From JAENVU01 sp046598395 (GTDB lineage: Bacteria; Actinomycetota; Acidimicrobiia; IMCC26256; JAENVU01): DNA of 64,000 nucleotides. The notes beneath the pieces are model-generated. The model saw only the letters and a program-made list of their open reading frames with translations, made no database searches and was not told the DNA's origin. The position numbers were made by a program, and so were the translations under genes. Below are positions 25,377 through 33,452 of the stretch, in pieces. The stretch's first letter is position 1. Each line of letters begins with the position of its first letter. Where the stretch lies: NCBI GenBank assembly GCA_046598395.1, contig JBKJIQ010000009.1, forward strand, positions 124,001-188,000, written 5' to 3'.

Positions 25377-26985
25377 CCGCAGCCCCATGTGACCAGCGCA
25401 GCACGATCGCGGGCCGGGACTCACGACGCCGACACGCGCTCCGCTGGCATCCCTCGAGCGCGGCGAGCGCCGCGTGCAATCGATGGCGGGTGCGCCGAGT
25501 AGCGCGCGAATACTCGTTCTGGAGTTCATGGGGATCACGGCGCAGGTCGTACAACTCCCGCTCACCCGTCACGTACTCCACGTAGGTGTAGCGATCGGTG
25601 CGCATTCCTTGGTACTGAGGGATGCGGTCGTGGTCGACGAGTCCCGGATGACGAAGTCGGTGGCCCGTTCGCGCTCGTGGCCGGGGCACACGCTGCGTAT
25701 CGATGTCATCGTGATCCGGCGGCTCCAACGGGAGACCCGGCCCCCGCGCCGACGCGCCTTTCTCCTGCCAGTGTTCGAGGAGAAACGCGCGGCGCGGATG
25801 CTCTGGTCTCGTTCCGTGCAGAAGACCCACGAGTGAACGACCATCCACGAAACTCGCCGGTCGCACGCCCGCCAGACCCGCGAACGTGGGGGCAAGATCC
25901 ACGTTCCCCACGATCGCAGTCGACGTCTGTCCGGCTGCGATGCCGGGTCCGCGCACCACCAGTGGTACCCGAATGTCTTCCTCGAACGCGGTCTGCTTCC
26001 CGGCCGGCAATCGATGCTCGCCCGAGTGGAAACCATTGTCGGAGGTGAACACCACGTAGGTGTTGTCGAGTTGATGGGTTCTGCGCAAGAGGTCAACCAG
26101 ACCCACGACGCCCCGGTCCACGGCGAGGAGTGACTCCCGACGGCGTTGGAAGAGGGCGCGGGACCGCTCCCTCACGTGGGCATTCATCCTGGGGACGCGG
26201 CGGAGCCAGCGGGGTTTATCACGCACGTCGCGTTCATTGAACGAGGGTGGCTTCGGGAGGGTGAGGCCGTCGAGCGAGTGCGTATCGCTCGGGTCCGGCG
26301 TCGCCGGCCGATGGGGCGCGTAGAGCGCTAGGTCGAGGAAGAACGGACGGTGAGCGCGCGCGGCCTGAGCGATAAACCCACGCGCGTGGCGAAGGTAGAC
26401 CCGGGTGCCGTAGTCCCGTTTCGTAAAGCCGTGCGTCACCCGGTGCCCATTCACATCGAGGACATAGCCGTACTCGTTGTACGGGTCGCCGGCGACCGGG
26501 GTGACCCAATCGGTCCAGCCGGGCGGTCGGTAGCCGGGCGGCGCACCGTTCGGGAACCCGTTGAGGTACTTCCCGATCAACCCGGTGCGGTAACCGGAAT
26601 GCTGCAACCAGGTGGCGATCGTGGAGCGCTCCACACCATTGCGGTAAGCGGATTCAAATCCGCCGTTCGTCCCGCTGTTGGCCTGCACACCCGTGTTGTG
26701 AGCGTATTGGCCGCGCAGCAGCGTGGTCCGCGACGGACAACACAGCGAAACGCTCACCATCGCGCGCGTGAATCGGATTCCGTGGCGCGTGATCGCTTCG
26801 CGCACGCCGGGCATCGTGTGCAGGTCCGCTCGATTCATGTCATCGGTCAGGACGACGAGGATGTTCGGACGCACGCGGCCCGACCCTCGCTGGGCCGCGC
26901 CCGAGTGGCCACTTGCGGGCGAGAAAACGAGCACTGCCATCAGCACACTCGTCACGACGACGGAGGACCTGCGCGATCGAGACAT
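25363..26985 (-). CDS. Secreted sulfatase (N-acetylglucosamine-6-sulfatase-like)
   Basis: Product is 540 residues with an N-terminal signal peptide (VVVTSVLMAVLVFSPASG). The sulfatase core starts with RPNILVVLTDDMNRADL. The formylglycine site is CCPSRTTLLRGQ beginning at Cys82, followed by GLIGKYLNGF and VVFTSDNGFHSGEHR. The pattern resembles glucosamine-6-sulfatase-type enzymes that act on sulfated glycans outside the cell. It differs from the leaderless sulfatase at 10405 in being exported, so the two probably serve extracellular polysaccharide and intracellular sulfate-ester breakdown respectively. It is convergent and overlapping with the acetyltransferase. Confidence 0.9.
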   Translation of the reverse strand: MSRSRRSSVVVTSVLMAVLVFSPASGHSGAAQRGSGRVRPNILVVLTDDMNRADLHTMPGVREAITRHGIRFTRAMVSVSLCCPSRTTLLRGQYAHNTGVQANSGTNGGFESAYRNGVERSTIATWLQHSGYRTGLIGKYLNGFPNGAPPGYRPPGWTDWVTPVAGDPYNEYGYVLDVNGHRVTHGFTKRDYGTRVYLRHARGFIAQAARAHRPFFLDLALYAPHRPATPDPSDTHSLDGLTLPKPPSFNERDVRDKPRWLRRVPRMNAHVRERSRALFQRRRESLLAVDRGVVGLVDLLRRTHQLDNTYVVFTSDNGFHSGEHRLPAGKQTAFEEDIRVPLVVRGPGIAAGQTSTAIVGNVDLAPTFAGLAGVRPASFVDGRSLVGLLHGTRPEHPRRAFLLEHWQEKGASARGPGLPLEPPDHDDIDTQRVPRPRARTGHRLRHPGLVDHDRIPQYQGMRTDRYTYVEYVTGERELYDLRRDPHELQNEYSRATRRTRHRLHAALAALEGCQRSACRRRESRPAIVLRWSHGAAVTRG

Positions 26986-27013
26986 GAACCCGTCATTCTG
27001 ACGGCCAAATCGC

Positions 27014-27019
27014 TACGGT
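27014..27019 (+). promoter_or_regulatory. Predicted -10 element of the MBL-fold gene
   Basis: TACGGT ends 7 nt before GTG 27027. A GTG at 27018 would overlap this hexamer, so the later start is preferred. Confidence 0.45.
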
Positions 27020-27026
27020 GGGCATC

Positions 27027-27902
27027 GTGACCGATACATCGCAACGTTGGACCGTGGGCCACGCGACCATCACCAGCGTCGTCGAAGACGAGATGGTCCA
27101 TATTCCGCCGGAGTTCTTCTTCCCCGAGGCCACCGCCGCGGCAGTCGCCCGCCACGATTGGGTGATTCCTGATTTCGCCGACGCCGACGGCAACGTAGGG
27201 CTGCGCACTCAGGCGCTGATCGTGGAGCACGCCGGGCGCACGGTGCTCGTGGACCCCTGCGTCGGCAACCACAAGCATCTCGCGCAGTTCTTCTGGGATC
27301 AACAGGAATGGCCGTTCATGGATCGGTTCCTCGCCGCCGGCTTCACGCCCGATGCCATCGATACCGTGCTGCACACGCACGTGCACGCGGATCACGTGGG
27401 ATGGGACACCCATCTCGTGGACGACGCGTGGGTGCCCACGTTCACCAACGCGCGTCACCTCTACACCGCCGGCGAAATGGAGTTCGCTCGCGCCACGATC
27501 GACCACCCGCAAATGATCCACGTCTTCCACGAATCGATCGAGCCGATCATCAACGCCGGCCTGGCCGACATCGTGGAGGTCGACGCCGATCTTGGCCACG
27601 GTATGCGGCTCGAATCGACGCCCGGCCACACGCCGGGACATGTGTCGCTCTGGCTCGAGTCCGACGGCGAGCGAGCCTTGATCACCGGTGACTTCCTCCA
27701 TCACCCGGTGCAGTGTGCCGAACCGTTGTGGTCAGAGATCGGCGACGCCGATGCCGACCTCGCGCGAGCAAGCCGGCAGCGAATGCTCACGATCGCGGCC
27801 GAGACCGGGGTGCTGTTCGTCGGTACGCATTTCCCGAACCGGCCGGCCGGCCGGGTAGAAGTCGACGGCAGCGCCTGGCGCTTCATCCCCGAACCTCGGT
27901 AG
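27027..27902 (+). CDS. Metallo-beta-lactamase-fold hydrolase
   Basis: Product is 291 residues. The binuclear metal site is HTHVHADHVGWD (HxHxDH), with further ligands in STPGHTPGHVSLW, ITGDFLHHP and VGTHFP. The family hydrolyses thioesters, lactones or phosphoesters; the long N-terminal segment (IPPEFFFPEA) is seen in AHL-lactonase-like and related proteins. No signal peptide. It may be a quorum-quenching-type lactonase, but this cannot be decided from sequence. Confidence 0.88.
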   Translation: MTDTSQRWTVGHATITSVVEDEMVHIPPEFFFPEATAAAVARHDWVIPDFADADGNVGLRTQALIVEHAGRTVLVDPCVGNHKHLAQFFWDQQEWPFMDRFLAAGFTPDAIDTVLHTHVHADHVGWDTHLVDDAWVPTFTNARHLYTAGEMEFARATIDHPQMIHVFHESIEPIINAGLADIVEVDADLGHGMRLESTPGHTPGHVSLWLESDGERALITGDFLHHPVQCAEPLWSEIGDADADLARASRQRMLTIAAETGVLFVGTHFPNRPAGRVEVDGSAWRFIPEPR

Positions 27903-27931
27903 TCCGCCCATCCGGTGGCGGACCACCATGA

Positions 27932-27947
27932 GAGAACGTACGTTCGT
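27932..27947. promoter_or_regulatory. SOS-box-like palindrome upstream of the AlkB gene
   Basis: GAGAAC-GTAC-GTTCGT contains the invariant SOS core GAAC-N4-GTTC (27934-27945). It sits directly upstream of the predicted -10, TAGGAT (27949-27954), which is 6 nt from ATG 27961. Confidence 0.55.
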
Positions 27948-27960
27948 CTAGGATGGGTTG

Positions 27961-28590
27961 ATGGTCCTCACGAATGTGGTGCACCAACCAACGCTGCTGG
28001 GGTGCGCCGCGCCGACGCTCGCCGCGCAGCCGATCACCGAGCGAGTGCACCTCGATGCAACGTCGTGGATCGACATCGTTCGCGAATGGCTCCACGGCGC
28101 GGACGAACTCGCAACGCGGCTCATCGACCGCGTTGAGTGGAAGTGTGGCCGCCGACGAATGTGGAACGAGATGCGCGACGATCCTCGACTCTCGTATTGG
28201 GTTCGCCGCGATCAATCGCCGTTCGATCCGATCCTGCCGGTCGCGCAGGCCGCACTCGAGCGCAGCTACCGCAAGCCATTGCGCCCACCCGGACTCAACT
28301 ATTACCGCGACGGTCGCGACAGCGTTGCGTGGCACGCGGATCGCGAACTCCGAGTACTCGACGACACGCTCGTTGCCATCGTCACCTTGGGAACCCGACG
28401 GCCGTTCTTGGTCCGACCACGGGGCGGCGGTCCGTCGATCGATCTCTCCCCCGCATCGGGAGACCTCCTCGTGATGGGCGGCGCCGCCCAGCGTGACTGG
28501 GAACACTCGGTTCCCAAGACCAGCCGCCTCGGACCAAGGGTCTCCGCCTCCTGGCGCTGGACCACGTCACCCCGCGTCGACCCCATCTGA
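27961..28590 (+). CDS. alkB: AlkB-family DNA/RNA alkylation-repair dioxygenase
   Basis: Product is 209 residues. Iron ligands are His125 and Asp127 in VAWHADRE and His182 in WEHSVPK. The 2-oxoglutarate Arg is in RLGPRVSASWRW, and NYYRDGRDS is the family nucleotide-lid start. AlkB proteins oxidatively remove methyl groups from N1-methyladenine and N3-methylcytosine. The short N-terminal region makes it a compact bacterial-type AlkB. The SOS-like operator suggests DNA-damage control. A DUF2237 gene follows 14 bp downstream. Confidence 0.9.
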   Translation: MVLTNVVHQPTLLGCAAPTLAAQPITERVHLDATSWIDIVREWLHGADELATRLIDRVEWKCGRRRMWNEMRDDPRLSYWVRRDQSPFDPILPVAQAALERSYRKPLRPPGLNYYRDGRDSVAWHADRELRVLDDTLVAIVTLGTRRPFLVRPRGGGPSIDLSPASGDLLVMGGAAQRDWEHSVPKTSRLGPRVSASWRWTTSPRVDPI

Positions 28591-28604
28591 CCTAAACATC
28601 CTCT

Positions 28605-28964
28605 ATGGCTCACAACGTCTTAGGGACCGAACTCGCGCCGTGCAGTCTTGATCCGCTGACCGGCTTCTACCGCAACGGCTGCTGCGAGACCGGCGGCGGC
28701 GACGTCGGCGTCCACGCGGTATGCGTGGTCATGACCGCCGAGTTCCTGGCGTTCTCGAAGGCTGCCGGTAACGACCTCTCGACGCCGATGCCGCAATACG
28801 GATTCGACGGCCTCAAGCCCGGCGACCAGTGGTGCCTCTGCGCCGACCGGTGGGTCGAAGCATTCGACGCCGGTGCCGCGCCGCGGGTTGTCCTCGCGGC
28901 AACGCACGCGTGCGTACTTGATTGGGCAACGCTCGACGACCTCCGCGCCCACGCCGCGTTCTAG
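28605..28964 (+). CDS. DUF2237 family protein
   Basis: Product is 119 residues and matches the DUF2237 pattern nearly throughout: NVLGTELAPCSLDPLTGFYR, NGCCETGGGDVGVHAVCVVM, FLAFSKAAGNDLSTP and GLKPGDQWCLCADRW. Several conserved cysteines suggest metal binding. The function of the family is unknown. It may be in one transcript with alkB. Confidence 0.88.
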   Translation: MAHNVLGTELAPCSLDPLTGFYRNGCCETGGGDVGVHAVCVVMTAEFLAFSKAAGNDLSTPMPQYGFDGLKPGDQWCLCADRWVEAFDAGAAPRVVLAATHACVLDWATLDDLRAHAAF

Positions 28965-28987
28965 CCGCCGCGTTCTCGGTGCGCGCT

Positions 28988-29022
28988 GAGAGGACGCGCC
29001 AATGAGCAACAAGCGCGTTCTC
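28988..29022. terminator. Hairpin between convergent genes, possible bidirectional terminator
   Basis: GAGAGGACGCGC (28988-28999) can pair with GCGCGTTCTC (29013-29022) with a two-base bulge. It lies between the DUF2237 stop and the stop of the convergent exported protein. Confidence 0.4.
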
Positions 29023-29899
29023 AGGCCGCGCTCTTGCATGCGTTGAGCGGATGGAGGTGCCACTTCGACGGCGACAGTTGGTAATAGCTGCCGTCCGGAC
29101 ACATGAGCGCCGGATTCAACTCGCCGAAGAGACCGTGGCGCGACTCCCATCCGGGCACCGACCACACGTGGGTCATCCACTGGGTCTGCTTCATCAACTT
29201 GCCGCCGACCGCTTCACATTCCTTCTTCGTCGCGGAGTGGTCGAGGCCATAGGGCACGTCGATACCGTCGGCGCCGTACTTCAGGCAGAGGTCCGCGTGG
29301 TAGTGCCACACGTCGTTCCCGCCCGCGAACCCCACGGGTTCCTTCGGACTCATCGAGTAGTACATGAAGCCGGCAATCGGTGAGGTTGGATCAGTACCCG
29401 CGTAGACAATCGCCAGCGGGTCCGCGATGTCGGAGTCGTCCATCACGCCATCGGGATTCAGACCTTGCCCCGTGAGATGGATGTAGTGCGCGCCGATCCC
29501 CGGCATATAGGGGCCGGTCCGCTTGTAGCCCGCCGCGAGCGCGGCAGCCACGGTCGGGAATCGCCGTGCGGTCTCGATGGTGCCGGCAATCTGGCGAGAC
29601 AACGCGGCACGTTCCTCCACCGTGAGCGCCTGCTCGTCGATCATGCGGTGATGATGTCCGTTGACCAGCAGCGAAAGTCCCTTGTCATTGGTCTTCGTGG
29701 ATGACATGTCCATGCCCGCCATGTCCCCGGCGCTCTTCTTCGCGTGGTGTCGCTTCGTATGTTTCTTGGCGTGATGCGCCTTGCGATGCTCGCCGTCGCC
29801 GTGCGCTCCTGCGACGGTGGTGGTGGCGACGAGGCCGACTCCCGCGAGTCCACACAGCCCGAGCGCGGCAACGGCGCGCGTTCCCCATCGAACGTTCAT
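29021..29899 (-). CDS. Hypothetical exported His-rich protein
   Basis: Product is 292 residues from ATG 29899, preceded by GGGGGG. A signal peptide (VAALGLCGLAGVGLVATTTVAGAHG) is followed by a strongly basic His/Lys cluster (HRKAHHAKKHTKRHHAKK) and Met/His-rich AGMDMSS and NGHHHRM. The remaining 210 residues form one conserved-looking domain with GVMDDSDIADPLAIVYAGTD, DVWHYHADLCLKYG and a final SKWHLHP. The many His, Met and late Cys residues suggest metal handling outside the membrane, possibly copper. The gene lies head to head with the cobalamin riboswitch but on the other strand. No family name can be assigned with certainty. Confidence 0.65.
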   Translation of the reverse strand: MNVRWGTRAVAALGLCGLAGVGLVATTTVAGAHGDGEHRKAHHAKKHTKRHHAKKSAGDMAGMDMSSTKTNDKGLSLLVNGHHHRMIDEQALTVEERAALSRQIAGTIETARRFPTVAAALAAGYKRTGPYMPGIGAHYIHLTGQGLNPDGVMDDSDIADPLAIVYAGTDPTSPIAGFMYYSMSPKEPVGFAGGNDVWHYHADLCLKYGADGIDVPYGLDHSATKKECEAVGGKLMKQTQWMTHVWSVPGWESRHGLFGELNPALMCPDGSYYQLSPSKWHLHPLNACKSAA

Positions 29900-30029
29900 G
29901 ACATCCCCCCGGTAGAGAGACCCTGACCTCGAGTCCCCAATGTCGGGCTCTGGTCTCGAGCCTGACGCGTTGGACCGCAGCGTACGCGAGATCCGGACAC
30001 CCGGTTTGTACCCATCGTGGTAATCCCGT

Positions 30030-30145
30030 ATGGTCCCGCCCGAGTTCGGAACGGGAGAAGTCCGGTGTGATTCCGGCGCTGACCCGCAACTGTGAGCCCT
30101 ACATCTGATGCATTTCCGATGATGGGCGAGCCAGATCCCCGCCGC
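30030..30145 (+). ncRNA. Cobalamin riboswitch (AdoCbl-type)
   Basis: The expected elements occur in order and at normal spacing: GGAACGGGAGAAGTCCGGTG (30048-30067), TGATTCCGGCGCTGACCCGC, the CCGCAACTGTGAG loop (30084-30096), and the B12 box GAGCCAGATCCCCGCC (30128-30143). Variable-length hairpin sequence lies between. The remaining leader to 30230 is GC-rich and could form the expression platform. It would repress the downstream lipoprotein gene when cobalamin is abundant. Confidence 0.88.
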
Positions 30146-30237
30146 GCTCCACCGGGCTACCGGTGTTCCCATACCCGTTGCCACACCAGTGGTACGACAA
30201 AGGGGTCCTCGTGGAAAGGGGCCCGCGGAGGTTGATG

Positions 30238-31275
30238 ATGTTCCGTTCACGTCGCGTGCTGTTCAGCGCGTGTGCTCTTGCGATTGCACTGACCGGGTGC
30301 AAGTTCACCGGATTTAACGATCCCGCCAACCCGCCGGTGGTGACCAAGGCGACCAACTGGATCACGTCCCACCAGCTCACGGACGGTTCCTTCGAAGTTG
30401 CCGGATTCCCTGGTTTCGAAACTGCCGACGCCGCGCTCGCGATCGGCGAGAAGGCACAGACCAGCAATACCTGGAGCAAGTCGAAGGCGCTCGCGGCCGT
30501 GACCGCGGCGAAGACCGGTGGAAAGTCGGCGCTCGATGCGCTCGATGACTTTGCCGACGGCACCTTGAGTGCGGGCCAAGCCGCGAAGCTCATCGTGCTC
30601 GTGGCCAAACCCCTCGGGTTGAGTCCAACCGCGTTCGATCCCCAAGCCGACGGTGCGCGCAACCTCGTGACGGTGGTGAACTCGGGTGCGATGCCCAACG
30701 GCTCCTATGGCGCGTTCAACGCGACGCTGTATGCGGCGTTGGCGAAGCAACTGACCTCGGGAACTGTCCCGGCGGCGACCCTCACCTTGATCCGCAACGC
30801 CCAGGAAACTGCGGGCGGCTGGGACTTCTCCGGCGACCCCGCTGGTAACGATGCTGACGTCGACACCACCTCGCTCGCGATTCAAGCGTTGGTTGCGGCC
30901 AAGGTGACCAAGACCGACGCTGATCTCGTGGCCGGCCTCCGATACCTCGCGGCCCAGCAAACGGCCGGTGGGTCATGGCAGTCATTCGGTAGCGATGATC
31001 CGAACTCCACGTCCACTGCCATCCTCGCAGTGACCGCGGCGGGTTTCGATGCCAACCAGCCGTGCTGGCGCAACACCGTGTCGCCGGGACTCGCCGGTAA
31101 CCCCTACGGCAACCCGATCCAGTGGCTTCGCACGCAGCAGGCGACCGACGGTCACATCAACAGTTCCAACGATGCGTTCCCGCCGGTGAACACCTTCGCC
31201 ACGAGCCAGACGGTGCAGGCGCTCGAACGCGGGTGGCTCCCGGTAGCGTGGCTCGACGTGCGGAACTGCGCGTAG
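30238..31275 (+). CDS. Lipoprotein with prenyltransferase-like alpha/alpha-toroid repeats, likely cobalamin-binding
   Basis: Product is 345 residues. GGAGG lies 6 nt before ATG 30238, which is preferred to the ATG just before it. A lipobox (IALTGC) places the protein outside, lipid-anchored at Cys21. The body consists of repeated helical-hairpin motifs of the squalene-cyclase/prenyltransferase type: ATNWITSHQLTDGSFE, AQETAGGWDFSGDPAGNDAD, VDTTSLAIQALVAAKV and AAQQTAGGSWQSFG. The terpene-cyclase DxDD acid and prenyltransferase Zn ligands are not evident. The same alpha6/alpha6 barrel forms the main domain of intrinsic factor and transcobalamin. With the B12 riboswitch in front, a surface cobalamin-capture protein is the best inference. 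Confidence 0.7.
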   Translation: MFRSRRVLFSACALAIALTGCKFTGFNDPANPPVVTKATNWITSHQLTDGSFEVAGFPGFETADAALAIGEKAQTSNTWSKSKALAAVTAAKTGGKSALDALDDFADGTLSAGQAAKLIVLVAKPLGLSPTAFDPQADGARNLVTVVNSGAMPNGSYGAFNATLYAALAKQLTSGTVPAATLTLIRNAQETAGGWDFSGDPAGNDADVDTTSLAIQALVAAKVTKTDADLVAGLRYLAAQQTAGGSWQSFGSDDPNSTSTAILAVTAAGFDANQPCWRNTVSPGLAGNPYGNPIQWLRTQQATDGHINSSNDAFPPVNTFATSQTVQALERGWLPVAWLDVRNCA

Positions 31276-31304
31276 GCGGACAGAGCGATCTCTTGGGGGG
31301 ACCC

Positions 31305-32510
31305 GTGGCGGTAACCGACGGCTTCTACGATCCGGACGGCTACGTCGCGGGCCCCCCGCACGATCTCTTCGCTCGGCTCCGTGCCGAGCAGCCCGTCACC
31401 TGGCAGGACATGCCCGACGGCACCGGATACTGGGCGGTCCTTCGTCATGCCGATCTGGTGCAGGTGGCGCGAGAGCCCGTGCTGTTCTCTGCCGCAACCG
31501 GCGGTGTGGTCCTCGAGGACCTGTCGCCCGAGAACCTCGCGATGATGCAGGACATGTTGTTGGCGATGGATCCGCCACGCCATTTGGGCTATCGGCGCGG
31601 CGCGTCGCCTCACTTCGCGCCCCGGGTCATGGCGCGCCTCGAACCGCGCATTCGCGAAATCTGTCAGACGATCATGCGCGACGCTGCTGATAAGACCCTC
31701 GACTTCGTACACGACGTGTGCTCCAAGTTGCCGTCCCAGGTTGTGGGCGAACTCATGGGGATTCCGCTCGAAGACTGGCCACGGATTCATGCGTGGTCCG
31801 AGATGAACTCCGGCGGTCAGGACCCGGATATCGCGGCCGGATACGCGGCCGACGCCGCCATGAGTGCGACCATCGAGATGGCGATGTATGCGATCGAGTT
31901 GGCGGGCCGTCGCCGCGCAGAGCCCGCAGACGACCTCACTACCCTGATGCTCGCAGTCGAGGTCGACGGCGAAGCCATGACCGATGTGCAGTTCGGCAGC
32001 TTCTTTGTGCAACTGGTCACCGCGGGCAACGACACCACCCGCACCATGTTGTCGAGCGGGCTCCTGGCGTTGCTGCAACATCCGGACCAACTCGCGGAGC
32101 TCAGAGCCAATCCCGCGTTGATTCCGTCCGCGGTCGAGGAGATCCTCCGCTACGCGAATCCACTCCACTACTTCCGCCGCACCGCCACTGCAGATACCGA
32201 GCTCGGTGGCGTGACCATCCGGACCGGCGACAAAGTTGCGATGGTGTACACCTCCGCGAACCGCGACGAAACCGTGTTTCTACGCCCGCACGAGTTCGAC
32301 ATTCACCGTGATCCGAACCCGCATCTGTCGTTTGGAACCGGTGAGCACTTTTGTCTTGGGATCCATCTCGCACGGCTTGAAGGCAGAGTGTTCTTCGAGG
32401 AGTTGCTCTCGCACTTCCCCACGATCGAACTCGCGGGCGAGCCGCGGCGCCAACGGTCGAACCTCAACAACGCGCTCAAGGAACTCCCGGTTCGGCTCTC
32501 CACTACCTGA
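31305..32510 (+). CDS. Cytochrome P450
   Basis: Product is 401 residues from GTG 31305, preceded by a G-rich SD (GGGGGGA). The I-helix oxygen-activation motif is VTAGNDTTR, the ExxR pair is in VEEILRYANP, and the heme-binding loop is FGTGEHFCLGIHLARLE with Cys350. The size and the loop resemble soluble mycobacterial-type P450s of the CYP125/142/124 group, which hydroxylate steroid or lipid side chains. No ferredoxin or reductase lies next to it. It starts 29 bp after the toroid lipoprotein and might share its transcript. Confidence 0.9.
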   Translation: MAVTDGFYDPDGYVAGPPHDLFARLRAEQPVTWQDMPDGTGYWAVLRHADLVQVAREPVLFSAATGGVVLEDLSPENLAMMQDMLLAMDPPRHLGYRRGASPHFAPRVMARLEPRIREICQTIMRDAADKTLDFVHDVCSKLPSQVVGELMGIPLEDWPRIHAWSEMNSGGQDPDIAAGYAADAAMSATIEMAMYAIELAGRRRAEPADDLTTLMLAVEVDGEAMTDVQFGSFFVQLVTAGNDTTRTMLSSGLLALLQHPDQLAELRANPALIPSAVEEILRYANPLHYFRRTATADTELGGVTIRTGDKVAMVYTSANRDETVFLRPHEFDIHRDPNPHLSFGTGEHFCLGIHLARLEGRVFFEELLSHFPTIELAGEPRRQRSNLNNALKELPVRLSTT

Positions 32511-32517
32511 GCGGCAG

Positions 32518-33348
32518 TCACTGGGAGAGCACGAGAGCCACGAGCCCGGCAGTCACGATCGCGGCAGAGATCAGACGGCGGCCACCGAGGCGCTCCTTGA
32601 GCAGCAGCCAACCGAGCGCGGCACCCAGCACCACCGAGGACTCCCGCAGGGTGGCCACGTAACCGACCGGCGCGAATCGAAACGCCACCAACACCAATGA
32701 GTATGCGGTAGCGAGAAAAACACCGCTCACGAGGTGGCGCGGCCAGCTCGTGCGGACCGAGGCAAGAAACGCGGGGCCTCGCCCCCGTGCCACTCCCGCG
32801 ATCGAAAGCGTCACGGCACTCATCGCGGTGAGAGCCACCCCGTAAGCGAAACCATTGGTGGTGTGACGCGCCCCCGCGGCGTCGATCACGGTGTAGGTCC
32901 CGATCAACGCCGCGGTCACGAGTGCGTACTCCACTTCAATCCGGGGCGTCCCCGGTCGGATCAATGACGCGAGCCCAATCGTCACCACCAGCAGCGCGGC
33001 CCACCCCGCCACCCCAAGACCGTCACTCAGGGCGACCGCCGCGAGCACCGCCGCCACCAACGCGCCGCCACCGCGTGCCAACGGATACGCCAAGGAGAAG
33101 TCGCCGTGGTCATACGCAGCCACCAACGCCCGCACGTAGACCACATGGATCAGCGCCGACGGCGCCAGGAACCACAACGCGGCCGCGGTCGGGAGGCCGG
33201 TAAACAGCAAGACCGGCGACAGGACGATTCCACCAAATACAAACTGTCCCCACGCCGCGAGATCGCGATCGTCGGCCGTCTTGATGAGCAAGTTCCAGCC
33301 CGCATGCAGCGCGGCCGCAACCAACGCGAGCACCGTGGCCGTCAGCAT
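32518..33348 (-). CDS. EamA-family (DMT) transporter
   Basis: Product is 276 residues from ATG 33348, with GAGGGGG upstream. About ten hydrophobic segments are visible, for example TATVLALVAAALHAGWNLLI, ALVAAVLAAVALSDGLGV and LGAALGWLLLKERLGGRRLI. LLLKERLGG is the end of an EamA repeat. The drug/metabolite transporter family exports metabolites or amino acids; substrate unknown. It is convergent with the P450 gene (7-bp gap). Confidence 0.88.
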   Translation of the reverse strand: MLTATVLALVAAALHAGWNLLIKTADDRDLAAWGQFVFGGIVLSPVLLFTGLPTAAALWFLAPSALIHVVYVRALVAAYDHGDFSLAYPLARGGGALVAAVLAAVALSDGLGVAGWAALLVVTIGLASLIRPGTPRIEVEYALVTAALIGTYTVIDAAGARHTTNGFAYGVALTAMSAVTLSIAGVARGRGPAFLASVRTSWPRHLVSGVFLATAYSLVLVAFRFAPVGYVATLRESSVVLGAALGWLLLKERLGGRRLISAAIVTAGLVALVLSQ

Positions 33349-33452
33349 GTCATTCCCCCTCTCGGCCGCACGGGCCCGATGTGCGGGGGCCAGTACCTCG
33401 CTTACGGCATACTCACACGGCAGCGCTGCCGACCGAGATACCGGGGGACCCG

